Assembly (NCBI GenBank): GCA_022559845.1 | Contig: CM040124.1 | Coordinates: 74,113,491 to 74,177,490, forward strand | Direction: 5' to 3' | DNA length: 64,000 nt | Source of the DNA: Amorphophallus konjac | Taxonomy: Eukaryota > Streptophyta > Magnoliopsida > Alismatales > Araceae | Shown here: piece by piece, positions 60,301 through 64,000 of the stretch | Layout of the letters: each line of letters opens with the position of its first letter | How positions within the stretch are numbered: position 1 is the first letter of the stretch | Translations under genes and position numbers: made by a program | The notes under the pieces: model-generated | The model's input: only the letters and a program-made list of their open reading frames with translations | Database searches by the model: none | What the model was told of the DNA's origin: nothing

Positions 60301-61714
60301 TTATCGATATTTTTACTTGTGTGGTCCTCCCTTTGCCTTACACGTGCTTGTTACCTGTTGGTGAGTTTTATAAAGGGGTTTCACATAAACAACCCTGCTA
60401 ATATTTTACTGACATAAAATACTCTTGACATCAGAATAACATGAGTACCCTCTTTACACAGAGAAATATCGCATCTACACTTTTCTTGTTAAGATATCAA
60501 CAAAGTTGCACATATTCATGTTGTGAGAAAAATATTATGCAATCTGAAACATAATCAGTGTATATAATGCCTCAAATTGGATGATTCCATGTTCTAGTCG
60601 TATATAAATCATATCGAGCATGCTATTTATATCATGATTTAAGGGTTACAAACTTCATCAAGAACTGGCATTCTAGGAAAATGTATGGGTAGGATGGCTA
60701 TTTAAAGAAAAATTAGTGAAGGCCTTTTGCTTCATGCTTTAAAATATTTTTCATGGTATTTTTCAAATATATGTTTTGGCATTAGCTTGTCTTTCCAGTT
60801 TTCCAAATGCAACTGATTATCACTTGGGAATGGATGTTGTAACAGCTCTCAGTGTCTAACAATCTTTAGTGCTGTTCTGTCGTATGAGCTATGCTCAGGG
60901 AAATTATTCAGAATTTGATGGTTTAAATGTGTTTTGGTTTCCTTTTTCCTCTTTCCAGGTCGTTGAGGAGGCCTGCTTGAATCTCCTTCCAAATGTTTTG
61001 TGTGAATACCTTTACAATCTCTCTGAAACATTCACCAGATTCTATACGAGTTGCCAGGTGTGTTTATCCTCTTTGCTTTCAGGAGTTACTTTCATCTGTT
61101 GCCCCTGTGAGTCTCCTATTTAGGCATGCTCCTTCGACATTTTCATTCCTTCTTTCCGGCTGCCTGGTGTGAACATAATCTAGTTTCATTCCTTCTTTCC
61201 GGCTGCCTGGTGTGAACATAATCTCGGCTTATTGAGATGGCATTGTGACTAACCGAGTCAGTATGTGGGCACCTTCTAGTGTTATGTTTTGCAATAGAAT
61301 CACAAGATTTGCATTTAGGTTCCCTTTGAATGGGTAAGCTAATTGGTAGTTTTGGTTTTCAATTTACTGTTTCCTTGGGAGTTATTGCACCTTGACAGTG
61401 TACAATGGCTGATCTTCCTTTGGGTATCCACTTGATTTTTGGATGGGAAGAAATATTCATGTGCTTGATGCCGAGATTGCCACCCTGCACATTCCCTTCG
61501 TAGGCCCAAAATACATCCAAGACAGAGCCGTTTGTGGCGTGATAGTAGAGAATCCTTTGGTTTCTAATGGTTATGGAGTTGACAGCCTCATGAAACTTGG
61601 CAGGTGATTGGTTCTGCAGAAGAAACAAGCAGATTGCTATTATGCGAAGCCACTGCGGTTGTCATGAGGAAATGCTTCGAACTTCTTGGCATCGAGCCTG
61701 TCTACAAGATATAA
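11837..61714 (+). CDS. ArgRS: Arginyl-tRNA synthetase (class I), 3' half, nine exons
   Basis: Joined exons 11837-12015, 24595-24679, 24893-25094, 26243-26312, 34642-34711, 59912-60001, 60117-60185, 60959-61057 and 61604-61714 give 975 nt, 324 codons plus a stop, with matching phases at every junction. The enzyme charges tRNA-Arg with arginine using ATP; plant forms serve cytosol and organelles, and targeting cannot be judged because the N-terminus is missing. Visible family motifs are [19 protein letters not shown], the degenerate KMSK-region [16 protein letters not shown], and the DALR anticodon-binding domain ([35 protein letters not shown], ending GIEPVYKI). The catalytic N-terminal half with the HIGH motif is not in the window, and I found no upstream exon in 1-11,836. 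No frameshift or stop interrupts the exons. Introns of 12.6, 8.3 and 25.2 kb are filled with nested transposable elements. Identification rests on recalled family sequence and is strong. Confidence 0.93.
12016..12659 (+). other. ArgRS 12.6-kb intron, unique 5' part
   Basis: Ordinary AT-rich intron DNA. A short direct repeat, caatggcata, lies at about 12,600 and 12,632 around an A-run, near the left border of the LTR that follows. Nothing else seen. Confidence 0.6.
13035..13520. repeat. About 50-bp minisatellite, ten units
   Basis: Units contain cttaaccgaccggggtgaag followed by agagggctg and a CT-rich run. Unit anchors are near 13,054, 13,109, 13,162, 13,211, 13,260, 13,309, 13,358, 13,406, 13,454 and 13,500, and the spacing settles at about 48-49 bp. 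Confidence 0.85.
14575..14765. promoter_or_regulatory. hAT-1 left subterminal TTTCGG array
   Basis: About fifteen copies of TTTCGG or CCGAAA, often as the palindrome TTTCGGCCGAAA, within 190 bp of the end. hAT transposases such as Ac bind short AAACGG-like words in subterminal DNA, so these are likely transposase binding sites. That function is inferred. Confidence 0.6.
15140..16015 (+). repeat. 153-bp tandem repeat upstream of transposase
   Basis: About five and a half units, each with 'taattaagccctaattac', ctttcgtctaattcggcttt and 'gatcatgctgggattt'. Anchors at 15,263, 15,416, 15,569, 15,721 and 15,874 give spacings of 153, 153, 152 and 153 bp. hAT-2 has about two and a half units (57,990-58,400, reverse complement), so copy number differs between copies. 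Confidence 0.95.
17772..19954. mobile_element. 2,183-bp non-autonomous hAT-like element inside hAT-1 transposase
   Basis: An 8-bp target duplication gatgggac occurs at 17,764-17,771 and 19,955-19,962; the uninterrupted site is present in hAT-2 near 56,315. The ends are CATGGTTCGCCGTATCGG and, reverse-complemented, CATGGTTCGCCGTCTCGC. Subterminal DNA is rich in TCTCGG/CCGAGA words (17,790-17,880; 19,880-19,945). The middle is AT-rich (17,900-18,180), then a purine/CA microsatellite block (18,190-19,480), then GC-rich. No transposase is encoded. The ends resemble those of the TTTCGG family (13 of 18 positions with hAT-1). Confidence 0.92.
18270..19560. repeat. 1.3-kb purine-rich microsatellite block
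   Basis: The + strand is almost entirely G and A: (GA)n runs and repeated gggtgggagacagagagag units of roughly 100 bp, interrupted by (CA)n at 18,329-18,352, 18,966-19,044 (one T interruption) and 19,207-19,230. Units such as 'gggagtgtgggaggcggggag' recur many times. Long open frames here are repeat translations. Confidence 0.9.
21232..21298 (+). repeat. (GAT)n encoding poly-Asp
   Basis: About 22 GAT triplets in frame in the transposase C-terminal tail. The equivalent place in hAT-2 (about 55,005-55,030) has a short, interrupted Asp run, so the tract expanded in this copy. Confidence 0.9.
22262..22438 (+). pseudogene. eIF4B-like N-terminal fragment captured in MULE
   Basis: The + frame from ATG 22,262 reads [20 protein letters not shown] then LQ, a TAG stop, and KEEG...[16 protein letters not shown] followed by KKKKGQT. 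Plant eIF4B proteins begin with a WALDxEEHEAE-like segment followed by FPSL and a lysine run (recalled, not searched). The fragment lies between the Mutator-like arms with proline-rich GC repeats, has an internal stop and lacks the RNA-binding body, so it is presumably non-functional. It could instead be another protein with the same short motifs. Confidence 0.5.
22439..23084. repeat. GC-rich C-tract minisatellite inside MULE
   Basis: Repeats of ctccggcgagctccgcc followed by long C-rich stretches and 'cccccggtgaac', with anchors near 22,451 and 22,617 and an earlier one near 14,170 before the LTR insertion. It is strongly strand-asymmetric (C on +). Long proline-rich frames through it are not genes. 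Confidence 0.6.
23600..24010 (-). repeat. About 34-bp degenerate tandem units
   Basis: Roughly a dozen units of the form 'aaatccaatggtcagatctt' plus 'gaccagaaac', with the core drifting from gacgatccaacgaccgatc to aatggtcggattgtgacc. It is the reverse complement of the 'gatcggaccgttgaatt' units in LTR 1 (36,880-37,100), which supports the minus-strand LTR assignment. Confidence 0.65.
24341..24594 (+). other. ArgRS intron 3' end
   Basis: AT-rich unique DNA before the exon at 24,595; no repeat recognised. Confidence 0.5.
24595..24679 (+). CDS. ArgRS: ArgRS exon: [10 protein letters not shown] segment
   Basis: The first base completes the Arg codon begun 12.6 kb upstream; the exon then encodes [20 protein letters not shown] and QHFDMVFS. 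The acceptor is ctttag and the donor is gtatgt. The last codon is AGT (Ser); from memory most relatives have Lys here before AARRAGW, so this may be a substitution at the splice junction. The DVGQQQHF motif is diagnostic of the family. Confidence 0.93.
24893..25094 (+). CDS. ArgRS: ArgRS exon: KMSK-region
   Basis: The exon starts in phase 0 after atttcag with [10 protein letters not shown] and contains [39 protein letters not shown] and ELHQRLENN, ending one base into a Gly codon before gtaagc. GKRFRTRS occupies the place of the class I KMSKS loop; a degenerate loop is normal for many ArgRS enzymes. It is followed by the helix that leads into the anticodon-binding domain. Confidence 0.93.
25095..26242 (+). 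other. ArgRS intron, 1.15 kb
   Basis: Unique-looking intron DNA with GT/AG borders. I see no repeat, RNA gene or exon. Confidence 0.6.
26243..26312 (+). CDS. ArgRS: ArgRS exon: [11 protein letters not shown]
   Basis: The exon encodes [20 protein letters not shown] then GAVK, with the final Lys codon split (AA|G) across the next, 8.3-kb intron. The acceptor is tgttag and the donor gtaaga. [15 protein letters not shown] is strongly conserved in ArgRS. Confidence 0.92.
26313..28306 (+). other. ArgRS 8.3-kb intron, left part
   Basis: Contains a (TA)n run (27,329-27,370). 27,960-28,180 resembles internal LTR sequence ('ccatgccacactcccaggca'), suggesting an older LTR into which the next element landed and which resumes at 30,994. 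The stretch 26,640-26,940 has long minus-strand open frames that I could not match to a family. Confidence 0.45.
28307..30988. repeat. Solo LTR, 2,682 bp, TGTAACGACCC...GGTGTTACA
   Basis: The ends are TGTAACGACCCAAGATCC and caggggtgttaca. A perfect 5-bp target duplication, tatat, lies at 28,302-28,306 and 30,989-30,993. GC-rich with no element protein. 29,960-30,210 is crowded with GGTCGACC-type palindromic words; a GA run lies at 30,650-30,715. Its ends resemble those of the solo LTR at 49,050, so both probably belong to one superfamily. Confidence 0.85.
30994..32307 (+). repeat. Remnant of an older LTR ending ...GGATGTTACA
   Basis: AT-rich DNA ending ttcaggatgttaca at 32,300, the usual 3' end of TGTAAC-type LTRs. 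It has 'catcgtctacc' and 'taggcgatt' words repeated from 31,800 to 32,110. Its 5' start is not found left of 28,302. No coding sequence. Confidence 0.4.
32308..33038. mobile_element. Small hAT-like element, TAGGGGTGCAAATGAGCC ends
   Basis: It starts TAGGGGTGCAAATGAGCC and ends with the reverse complement of TAGGGATGCAAATGAACC, a TIR pair common among plant Tag1/Tip100-like non-autonomous elements (recalled). The flanking 8-mers aattctgt and accactgt match at only five positions. It contains two 74-bp tandem units (32,872-32,945 and 32,946-33,019) built on 'gagctcgtttgcaaac'. It encodes nothing recognised. Confidence 0.7.
33039..34641 (+). other. ArgRS 8.3-kb intron, right part
   Basis: Unique-looking intron DNA with a short ATT microsatellite (34,033-34,056) and a G-run near 33,635. 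No exon, RNA gene or clear repeat. Confidence 0.5.
34642..34711 (+). CDS. ArgRS: ArgRS exon: [20 protein letters not shown]
   Basis: One base completes Lys, followed by 23 codons encoding [20 protein letters not shown] then NDK. It closes the catalytic domain and enters the DALR domain. The acceptor is gtaacag and the donor gttaga. It is isolated between an 8.3-kb and a 25.2-kb intron, each packed with mobile elements. Confidence 0.92.
34712..36492 (+). other. ArgRS 25.2-kb intron, unique 5' part
   Basis: AT-rich intron with (CA)n near 35,842-35,855 and 35,970-36,000 and a (CT)n run at 36,473-36,492 just before the LTR array. 'gaaagatcttattgaggag' at 35,151 loosely resembles ArgRS sequence but ends at a stop and is not used. 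Confidence 0.5.
36493..38761 (+). repeat. Family A LTR 1 (5' LTR)
   Basis: Contains the 'tttatcagacgatttagggt' block (36,586), Asn-type 34-bp units around 'gatcggaccgttgaatt' (36,880-37,100), 'gggtatttctgtaatttctt' units (37,140-37,680), 'cccacctttcaagggttatt' units (37,900-38,160), a TATA-like ccttttataggcg (about 38,434), the 'ctccagtggaagttgaacag' block and CCTCCGG words (38,590-38,670). It ends near cccctca before a primer-binding-like sequence. Closely similar to LTR 3 at 48,363. The left border is approximate. Confidence 0.75.
38768..38779 (+). promoter_or_regulatory. Primer binding site (tRNA-iMet type)
   Basis: ATCTATCAGAGC follows the LTR end by a few bases and matches TGGTATCAGAGC except at its 5' end. 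It marks LTR 1 as a 5' LTR in + orientation. Confidence 0.6.
38780..43565 (+). other. Non-coding internal region of family A element, part 1
   Basis: No gag or pol frame on either strand. It consists of successive tandem arrays: 'ggcgatggcagacggcccgtgc' units (38,775-38,990), about 60-bp units with 'tttggtggaattgacgg' (40,230-40,590), a T/C-rich tract (40,720-40,895), 'gacctttgtggtttggaagc' units (41,030-41,500), 'cgccctttcgggttttcac' units (41,640-41,790; 42,550-42,680) and 'gaaccaaggatttgggttt' units (42,060-43,280). The plan fits a large retrotransposon derivative (LARD). Confidence 0.7.
43566..45270 (+). repeat. Family A LTR 2 (middle, diverged)
   Basis: It begins near cacgtggaatttctcgcc, contains the 'tttatcatacgattagggtt' block and the 'acaagtccgaac' stretch, a TATA-like ccttttataaggg (about 44,502), 'ctccggtggaagctcaag', and a strong CCGGAGGG/CCCTCCGG array (44,650-44,930). 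A second TATA-like tctataaaagg lies at 45,000. It is more like the copy at 1-1,326 than like LTR 1 or LTR 3. Confidence 0.65.
45271..48362 (+). other. Non-coding internal region of family A element, part 2
   Basis: It again carries 'ccctttcgggttttcac' units (45,390-45,460) and 'acctctattttaagccctcc', as in part 1 (42,700-42,760), so the two internal regions are homologous. It ends in about 110-bp units with 'ttagcaggagtggctt' and 'caacattaggcttcaaaagg' (47,640-48,230) and a purine-rich stretch (48,328-48,348) before LTR 3. No proteins. Confidence 0.65.
49050..52269. repeat. Solo LTR, 3,220 bp, TGTCACGCCCCG...GGTTGGTACA
   Basis: A perfect 5-bp target duplication, gtatt, lies at 49,045-49,049 and 52,270-52,274, confirmed because removing the insert restores the LTR 1 reading 'cagggtatttct'. 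It contains a 273-bp tandem duplication, clusters of GTCGAC and GCGGTC words (50,400-51,560), and no coding domain. Confidence 0.88.
49667..50212. repeat. 273-bp tandem duplication
   Basis: Two adjacent, almost identical copies (49,667-49,939 and 49,940-50,212), each beginning aataatg and ending 'attcattaggagga'. Only a handful of differences are visible, e.g. tatgcg versus ctgcg-type changes and tctca versus tccca, so the duplication is young relative to the host LTR. Confidence 0.93.
54260..57924 (-). pseudogene. hAT transposase of hAT-2, broken
   Basis: Same plan as the hAT-1 gene. The BED finger exon (57,924-57,391) has an intact 177-residue frame including [21 protein letters not shown] segment present in hAT-1 (about 70 bp) is missing near 57,410 and the conserved Trp codon that follows reads TGA. 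The DUF659 core (57,336-56,700) has [18 protein letters not shown] and CAAHCLDL but a frameshift near 57,080. After an intron (56,635-56,710) comes [10 protein letters not shown]...DRAKLELQ. The dimerisation segment (55,844-55,630) has [17 protein letters not shown]. The acidic tail (55,607-54,812) is cut by the 312-bp element and ends YYPY at 54,263. It lacks the stops and 2.2-kb insertion of hAT-1 but has its own lesions. Confidence 0.9.
54500..54811. mobile_element. 312-bp MITE of the TTTCGG hAT family
   Basis: A perfect 8-bp target duplication ggttcatg lies at 54,492-54,499 and 54,812-54,819. The ends are CAAGGATGGCAGTATCGG and, reverse-complemented, CAGGGTTGGCAGTATCGG. The interior is TTTCGG/CCGAAA words plus 'cggacctgctacagtg', as in 11,100-11,487. 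It interrupts the C-terminal coding region of the hAT-2 transposase. Confidence 0.96.
59036..59911 (+). other. ArgRS 25.2-kb intron, unique 3' part
   Basis: Unique intron DNA with a T-rich homopolymer and G-run (59,668-59,742) and a short cattcacattcacattcacg repeat (59,300-59,320). No exon before 59,912. Confidence 0.55.
59912..60001 (+). CDS. ArgRS: ArgRS exon: [14 protein letters not shown]
   Basis: Thirty in-frame codons, [18 protein letters not shown] then [12 protein letters not shown], form the signature start of the DALR anticodon-binding domain. The exon is flanked by ggttag and gtatat. It follows the 25.2-kb intron and starts a compact cluster of four closely spaced final exons. 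Confidence 0.93.
60117..60185 (+). CDS. ArgRS: ArgRS exon: [16 protein letters not shown]
   Basis: Twenty-three codons encode [20 protein letters not shown] and FAE. An alternative acceptor two bases downstream (tagag) would break the frame, so 60,117 is chosen. The donor is gtatgt. The preceding intron is only 115 bp. Confidence 0.91.
60959..61057 (+). CDS. ArgRS: ArgRS exon: [20 protein letters not shown]
   Basis: Thirty-three codons in phase 0 encode [28 protein letters not shown] and YTSCQ, with ttccag and gtgtgt borders. This is the helical part of the DALR domain that reads the tRNA anticodon arm. Confidence 0.93.
61141..61226. repeat. 43-bp tandem duplication in ArgRS intron
   Basis: Two perfect or near-perfect copies (starting 61,141 and 61,184) of 'tttcattccttctttccggc' followed by 'tgcctggtgtgaacataatct', in the last intron, 84 bp after the exon at 60,959-61,057. 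Confidence 0.92.
61604..61714 (+). CDS. ArgRS: ArgRS terminal exon and stop
   Basis: Thirty-six codons plus TAA encode [20 protein letters not shown] and [16 protein letters not shown]. The C-terminus GI-P-VYKI is typical of plant ArgRS, so the protein ends at its normal place. The acceptor is ggcag. Confidence 0.94.
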   Translation: MIGSAEETSRLLLCEATAVVMRKCFELLGIEPVYKI

Positions 61715-63007
61715 ATTCTCACGATTCCATAATTGGGGTGCCAATTTCTTGGAATTAGCACGAGTTTGTAAAACCTCAGTGATGTAATTTAATGTAAGTG
61801 GGCTCTTGATCTTTGTCGAGAAAGGCTCACAGAGCATTTTGGTAATGTCACACTTCGCGGCCATTTCTCTGCAAGTTTGCTGTCCCTGCACACTAAAATT
61901 TAGCCATCAAATTGTATTAATATTGTTGCAATGAGCAGAGTCAGCCTGCTTGTGAAAATAGGTTAGTGTCCGTGATGAAGCTGCCATGTTCGGAGAGATC
62001 AAAATCATTATTATCACTACTACTACTATTATTTTGGTCGACTCGCCTGTTGTGCCACTTGACTTTTATGTTGTCGCCTGCCATCAGAGGATTGAGATAG
62101 AGTGGAAATTCAATGAAGCTCCGATTAGATGGTACTCCACTGATTCCGAGGCTGCCAGCCCTGACCCTTCCACCCGAGCGGATCACTTGGACTACTATAC
62201 GTGAATCTGCACTTGTTGACAAGGTGACTTCGTCTCATTTTTTATTATATAATCGTATCATATTTTTCAACTAGTATAGATTGCAATATAGGTAAGGGAT
62301 AAGACATAATATAACCCCCTTTCTTCCTATTCACAATCACCATCTGTTGATGAACATAAAAGTTCGAAATAGCGATGGCATCGTTGCGTATGAGCATAAA
62401 TGAGAATATGTATATAGAAAAATACAAATGTTGCCATGACAAATTAATATTCTTTATGCAAAAAACTTGTAACACAATAGGTTTTTTCTCCATTTGATAA
62501 TGTCCTGCAGGCTTTTCCTCGGTGCTCACTCTCCATTATTATCATCACCATCACGTATTACCTTGTCCAATCATGAATGACCGAGGTGTAACGAACCAAA
62601 TCTTTAGCTATGCCAAATTTTTTTCGCCTATAACAGATGGATCTTTCATCAGTTAAGGTGCTCCGATAACACAACTTTATTTGCTATCATGTTTCTGAAG
62701 CATTTTCTTTTCTTTCCGGGGACCCCAGTGCACCACCTTTCGGCTTTATAGATTCTAGTTACGAAGACAAGGATACACTTGAGAGGCACAGGCAAGTCAG
62801 AAAAGGAGATCATGATCAGTGGATTAATGACCCTAGACCATTTCAGATACCTAACAGTACTTGTTATCCACCAAACACTACTTTGGTATGCAGATCGCAA
62901 CTACCATCTTGAATTAAAGCATAATTCTTTTTGTCCTTGCAATTTCTTTCAAATTGATTGGAATTGGGCTCTGCATGCCAACGGGATTAAATTCAATCAT
63001 CACATTA
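61715..63007. other. Convergent 3' flanks of ArgRS and BLOS1
   Basis: About 1.3 kb between two stop codons facing each other, expected to hold both 3' UTRs. It includes a minus-strand open stretch at 61,941-62,222 that looks coding-like but that I do not recognise. No repeat family identified elsewhere in the window is seen here. Confidence 0.6.
61941..62222 (-). other. Unrecognised coding-like open frame
   Basis: Ninety-three codons on the minus strand including RIVVQVIRSGGRVRAGSLGI, SFIEFPLYLNPLMAGDNIKV and a serine/asparagine run near the end. It lies between the ArgRS and BLOS1 stops, so it would be within or beyond the BLOS1 3' UTR. I do not recognise a family. It may be a chance frame or a remnant of another gene. 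Confidence 0.25.
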
Positions 63008-63468
63008 TCAAGCCTTGTGAATGTTGTACACTGCTGCAATAATGCTTTTACAGTCATACTCCATTGTCTTCATCCAGTTCTCGAAGTCCCCAATTTCCTG
63101 CGAAAATGGAGGTCATCACATGCCATTCATTGGTCAGTTAAACAGCTATATACGAAACATAAAAAAGAGGGTGCAAATAGTTGTTGCATCTGGGAACAGC
63201 TAGTCGAGGACGCAAGTACTGCACAAGCAGAAAGGTAAGTATTTAGGGGAATGGTCGCTCACCTTCAGGGCAGAGTTCATTGCATGCGAAATAGCAAGCC
63301 ATTGATTCGTTTGCTTCGTGTAGCGCTCGACGGTGGTGATCATGGCACGTATTTCGAGCTCAATGCGCTTTTCATTTACGAAGGCCTCTTCCACCCCACC
63401 GTTTACAGCGTCAACCAGAAGCTCCGAAACACGTGTTGCAGTTCTCAGGGCATCCTTCTTGGCCTTCT
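63008..63468 (-). CDS. BLOS1: BLOC-1 subunit 1 (BLOS1), last two exons
   Basis: Two minus-strand exons, 63468-63263 (206 nt) and 63097-63008 (90 nt with TGA), join in frame. They encode KAKKDALRTATRVSELLVDA, VNGGVEEAFVNEKRIELEIR, RYTKQTNQWLAISHAMNSAL, then EIGDFENWMKTMEYDCKSII and end YNIHKA. This matches the GCN5L1/BLOS1 family, a small helical subunit of the endosomal BLOC-1 complex; in Arabidopsis BLOS1 is linked to endosome-to-vacuole transport of auxin carriers. Borders are canonical (ttgacag acceptor, gtgagc donor, cgcag acceptor). The 5' exon with roughly 30 N-terminal residues is not in the window or was not recognised. It is transcribed toward ArgRS, tail to tail. Confidence 0.92.
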
Positions 63469-64000
63469 CTGTCAAAACAGTGTGCACATCAAATCAGACT
63501 GGATGCCAATCCAAGAGCACGTCAAGGAGATCTTCATGCATAATAGGCTTGACTTCTTAGGGTAGTCACATCGTGACAAAGTAAGGGCATATATAAACAA
63601 TACAAGGGCGAGCTTCTAAAAACTCCCTTTGACCACAGCCACCACACCAAAGCAAGATGAAGTCTATAGGCATTTGGGAAATTACCGGGACATGTAGATC
63701 TGGTTTGCACTGTTAGGTGCCTCTTGGACATGGGATCTCCGGGTGTGCGATAGGGCCCTCATGCCAATGGAACCCCCCACCCAGCCTGCCATGTCTAGAG
63801 TCGTGCATTTTCCTGCATTTCAGGTGGTAGTAATCCTATCCTCATCCTTAAACGTGTCCACAGTTGAGATTGTTTAACTGGAAAACAGATAAAAACAAGA
63901 GGTGGCAGCGCCTGTGCACTGAGGGGGACTTTACTAACCGAGCCCGGTCAGCGCGGTTGTGTGTGAGGAGAGAGTGGGGCCCACCGCTCTCTCTCTCATC
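63469..64000. other. BLOS1 intron or 5' flank, no feature seen
   Basis: Upstream of the first BLOS1 exon found. I see no exon encoding the family's N-terminus and no repeat family described elsewhere. The right end carries a short CT-rich run. Confidence 0.5.

Noticed and set aside
61640..61891. 83-codon minus-strand frame
   Set aside because: It is the shadow of the ArgRS terminal exon plus its 3' UTR.

Overview
This is nuclear DNA of a flowering plant with very TE-rich, very long introns. The evidence is GT-AG exons of a plant arginyl-tRNA synthetase (ArgRS) and of plant BLOS1, together with plant-type LTR elements, hAT and Mutator-like transposons. I cannot name the species. The intron size would fit a TE-rich genome such as a magnoliid, but that is a guess.

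Host genes. The 3' half of an ArgRS gene runs on the + strand from 11,837 to 61,714. Nine exons, all in frame, encode the last 324 residues. The exons total under 1 kb spread over 49.9 kb, because three introns (12.6, 8.3 and 25.2 kb) are filled with nested repeats. The intron upstream of 11,837 also appears to fill the window from base 1. Converging on it from the right, on the - strand, are the last two exons of BLOS1 (63,008-63,468).

Layout. 1-1,326: part of a long LTR of a repeat family called A here. 1,327-10,403: Sirevirus-like Ty1/copia material, with a minus-strand LTR, a purine-tract-rich non-coding region, a decayed gag without pol, and a second LTR in the opposite orientation. 11,100-11,487: a short non-autonomous hAT. 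12.6-24.4 kb: a minus-strand family-A-like LTR that holds a Mutator-like element with an eIF4B-like gene fragment. That element is split by a solo LTR, which is split by a 7.57-kb hAT element (hAT-1), whose transposase is split by a 2.18-kb element with related ends. 28,307-30,988: a solo LTR. 32,308-33,038: a small hAT-like element. 36.5-59.0 kb: a three-LTR array of family A with no recognisable proteins. Its last LTR holds another solo LTR (49,050-52,269) and a second hAT (hAT-2, 53,933-58,927), and hAT-2 contains a 312-bp relative.

The strongest result is a hAT family recognisable from sequence alone. Ends of the type CAnGGwTGGCAGTATCGG, 8-bp target duplications and dense TTTCGG/CCGAAA subterminal words occur in four copies. 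A fifth, diverged element has matching ends but TCTCGG words. The two transposase genes carry different disabling lesions. The host exons remain open and correctly phased, so the synthetase is probably expressed by splicing out introns of up to 25 kb.
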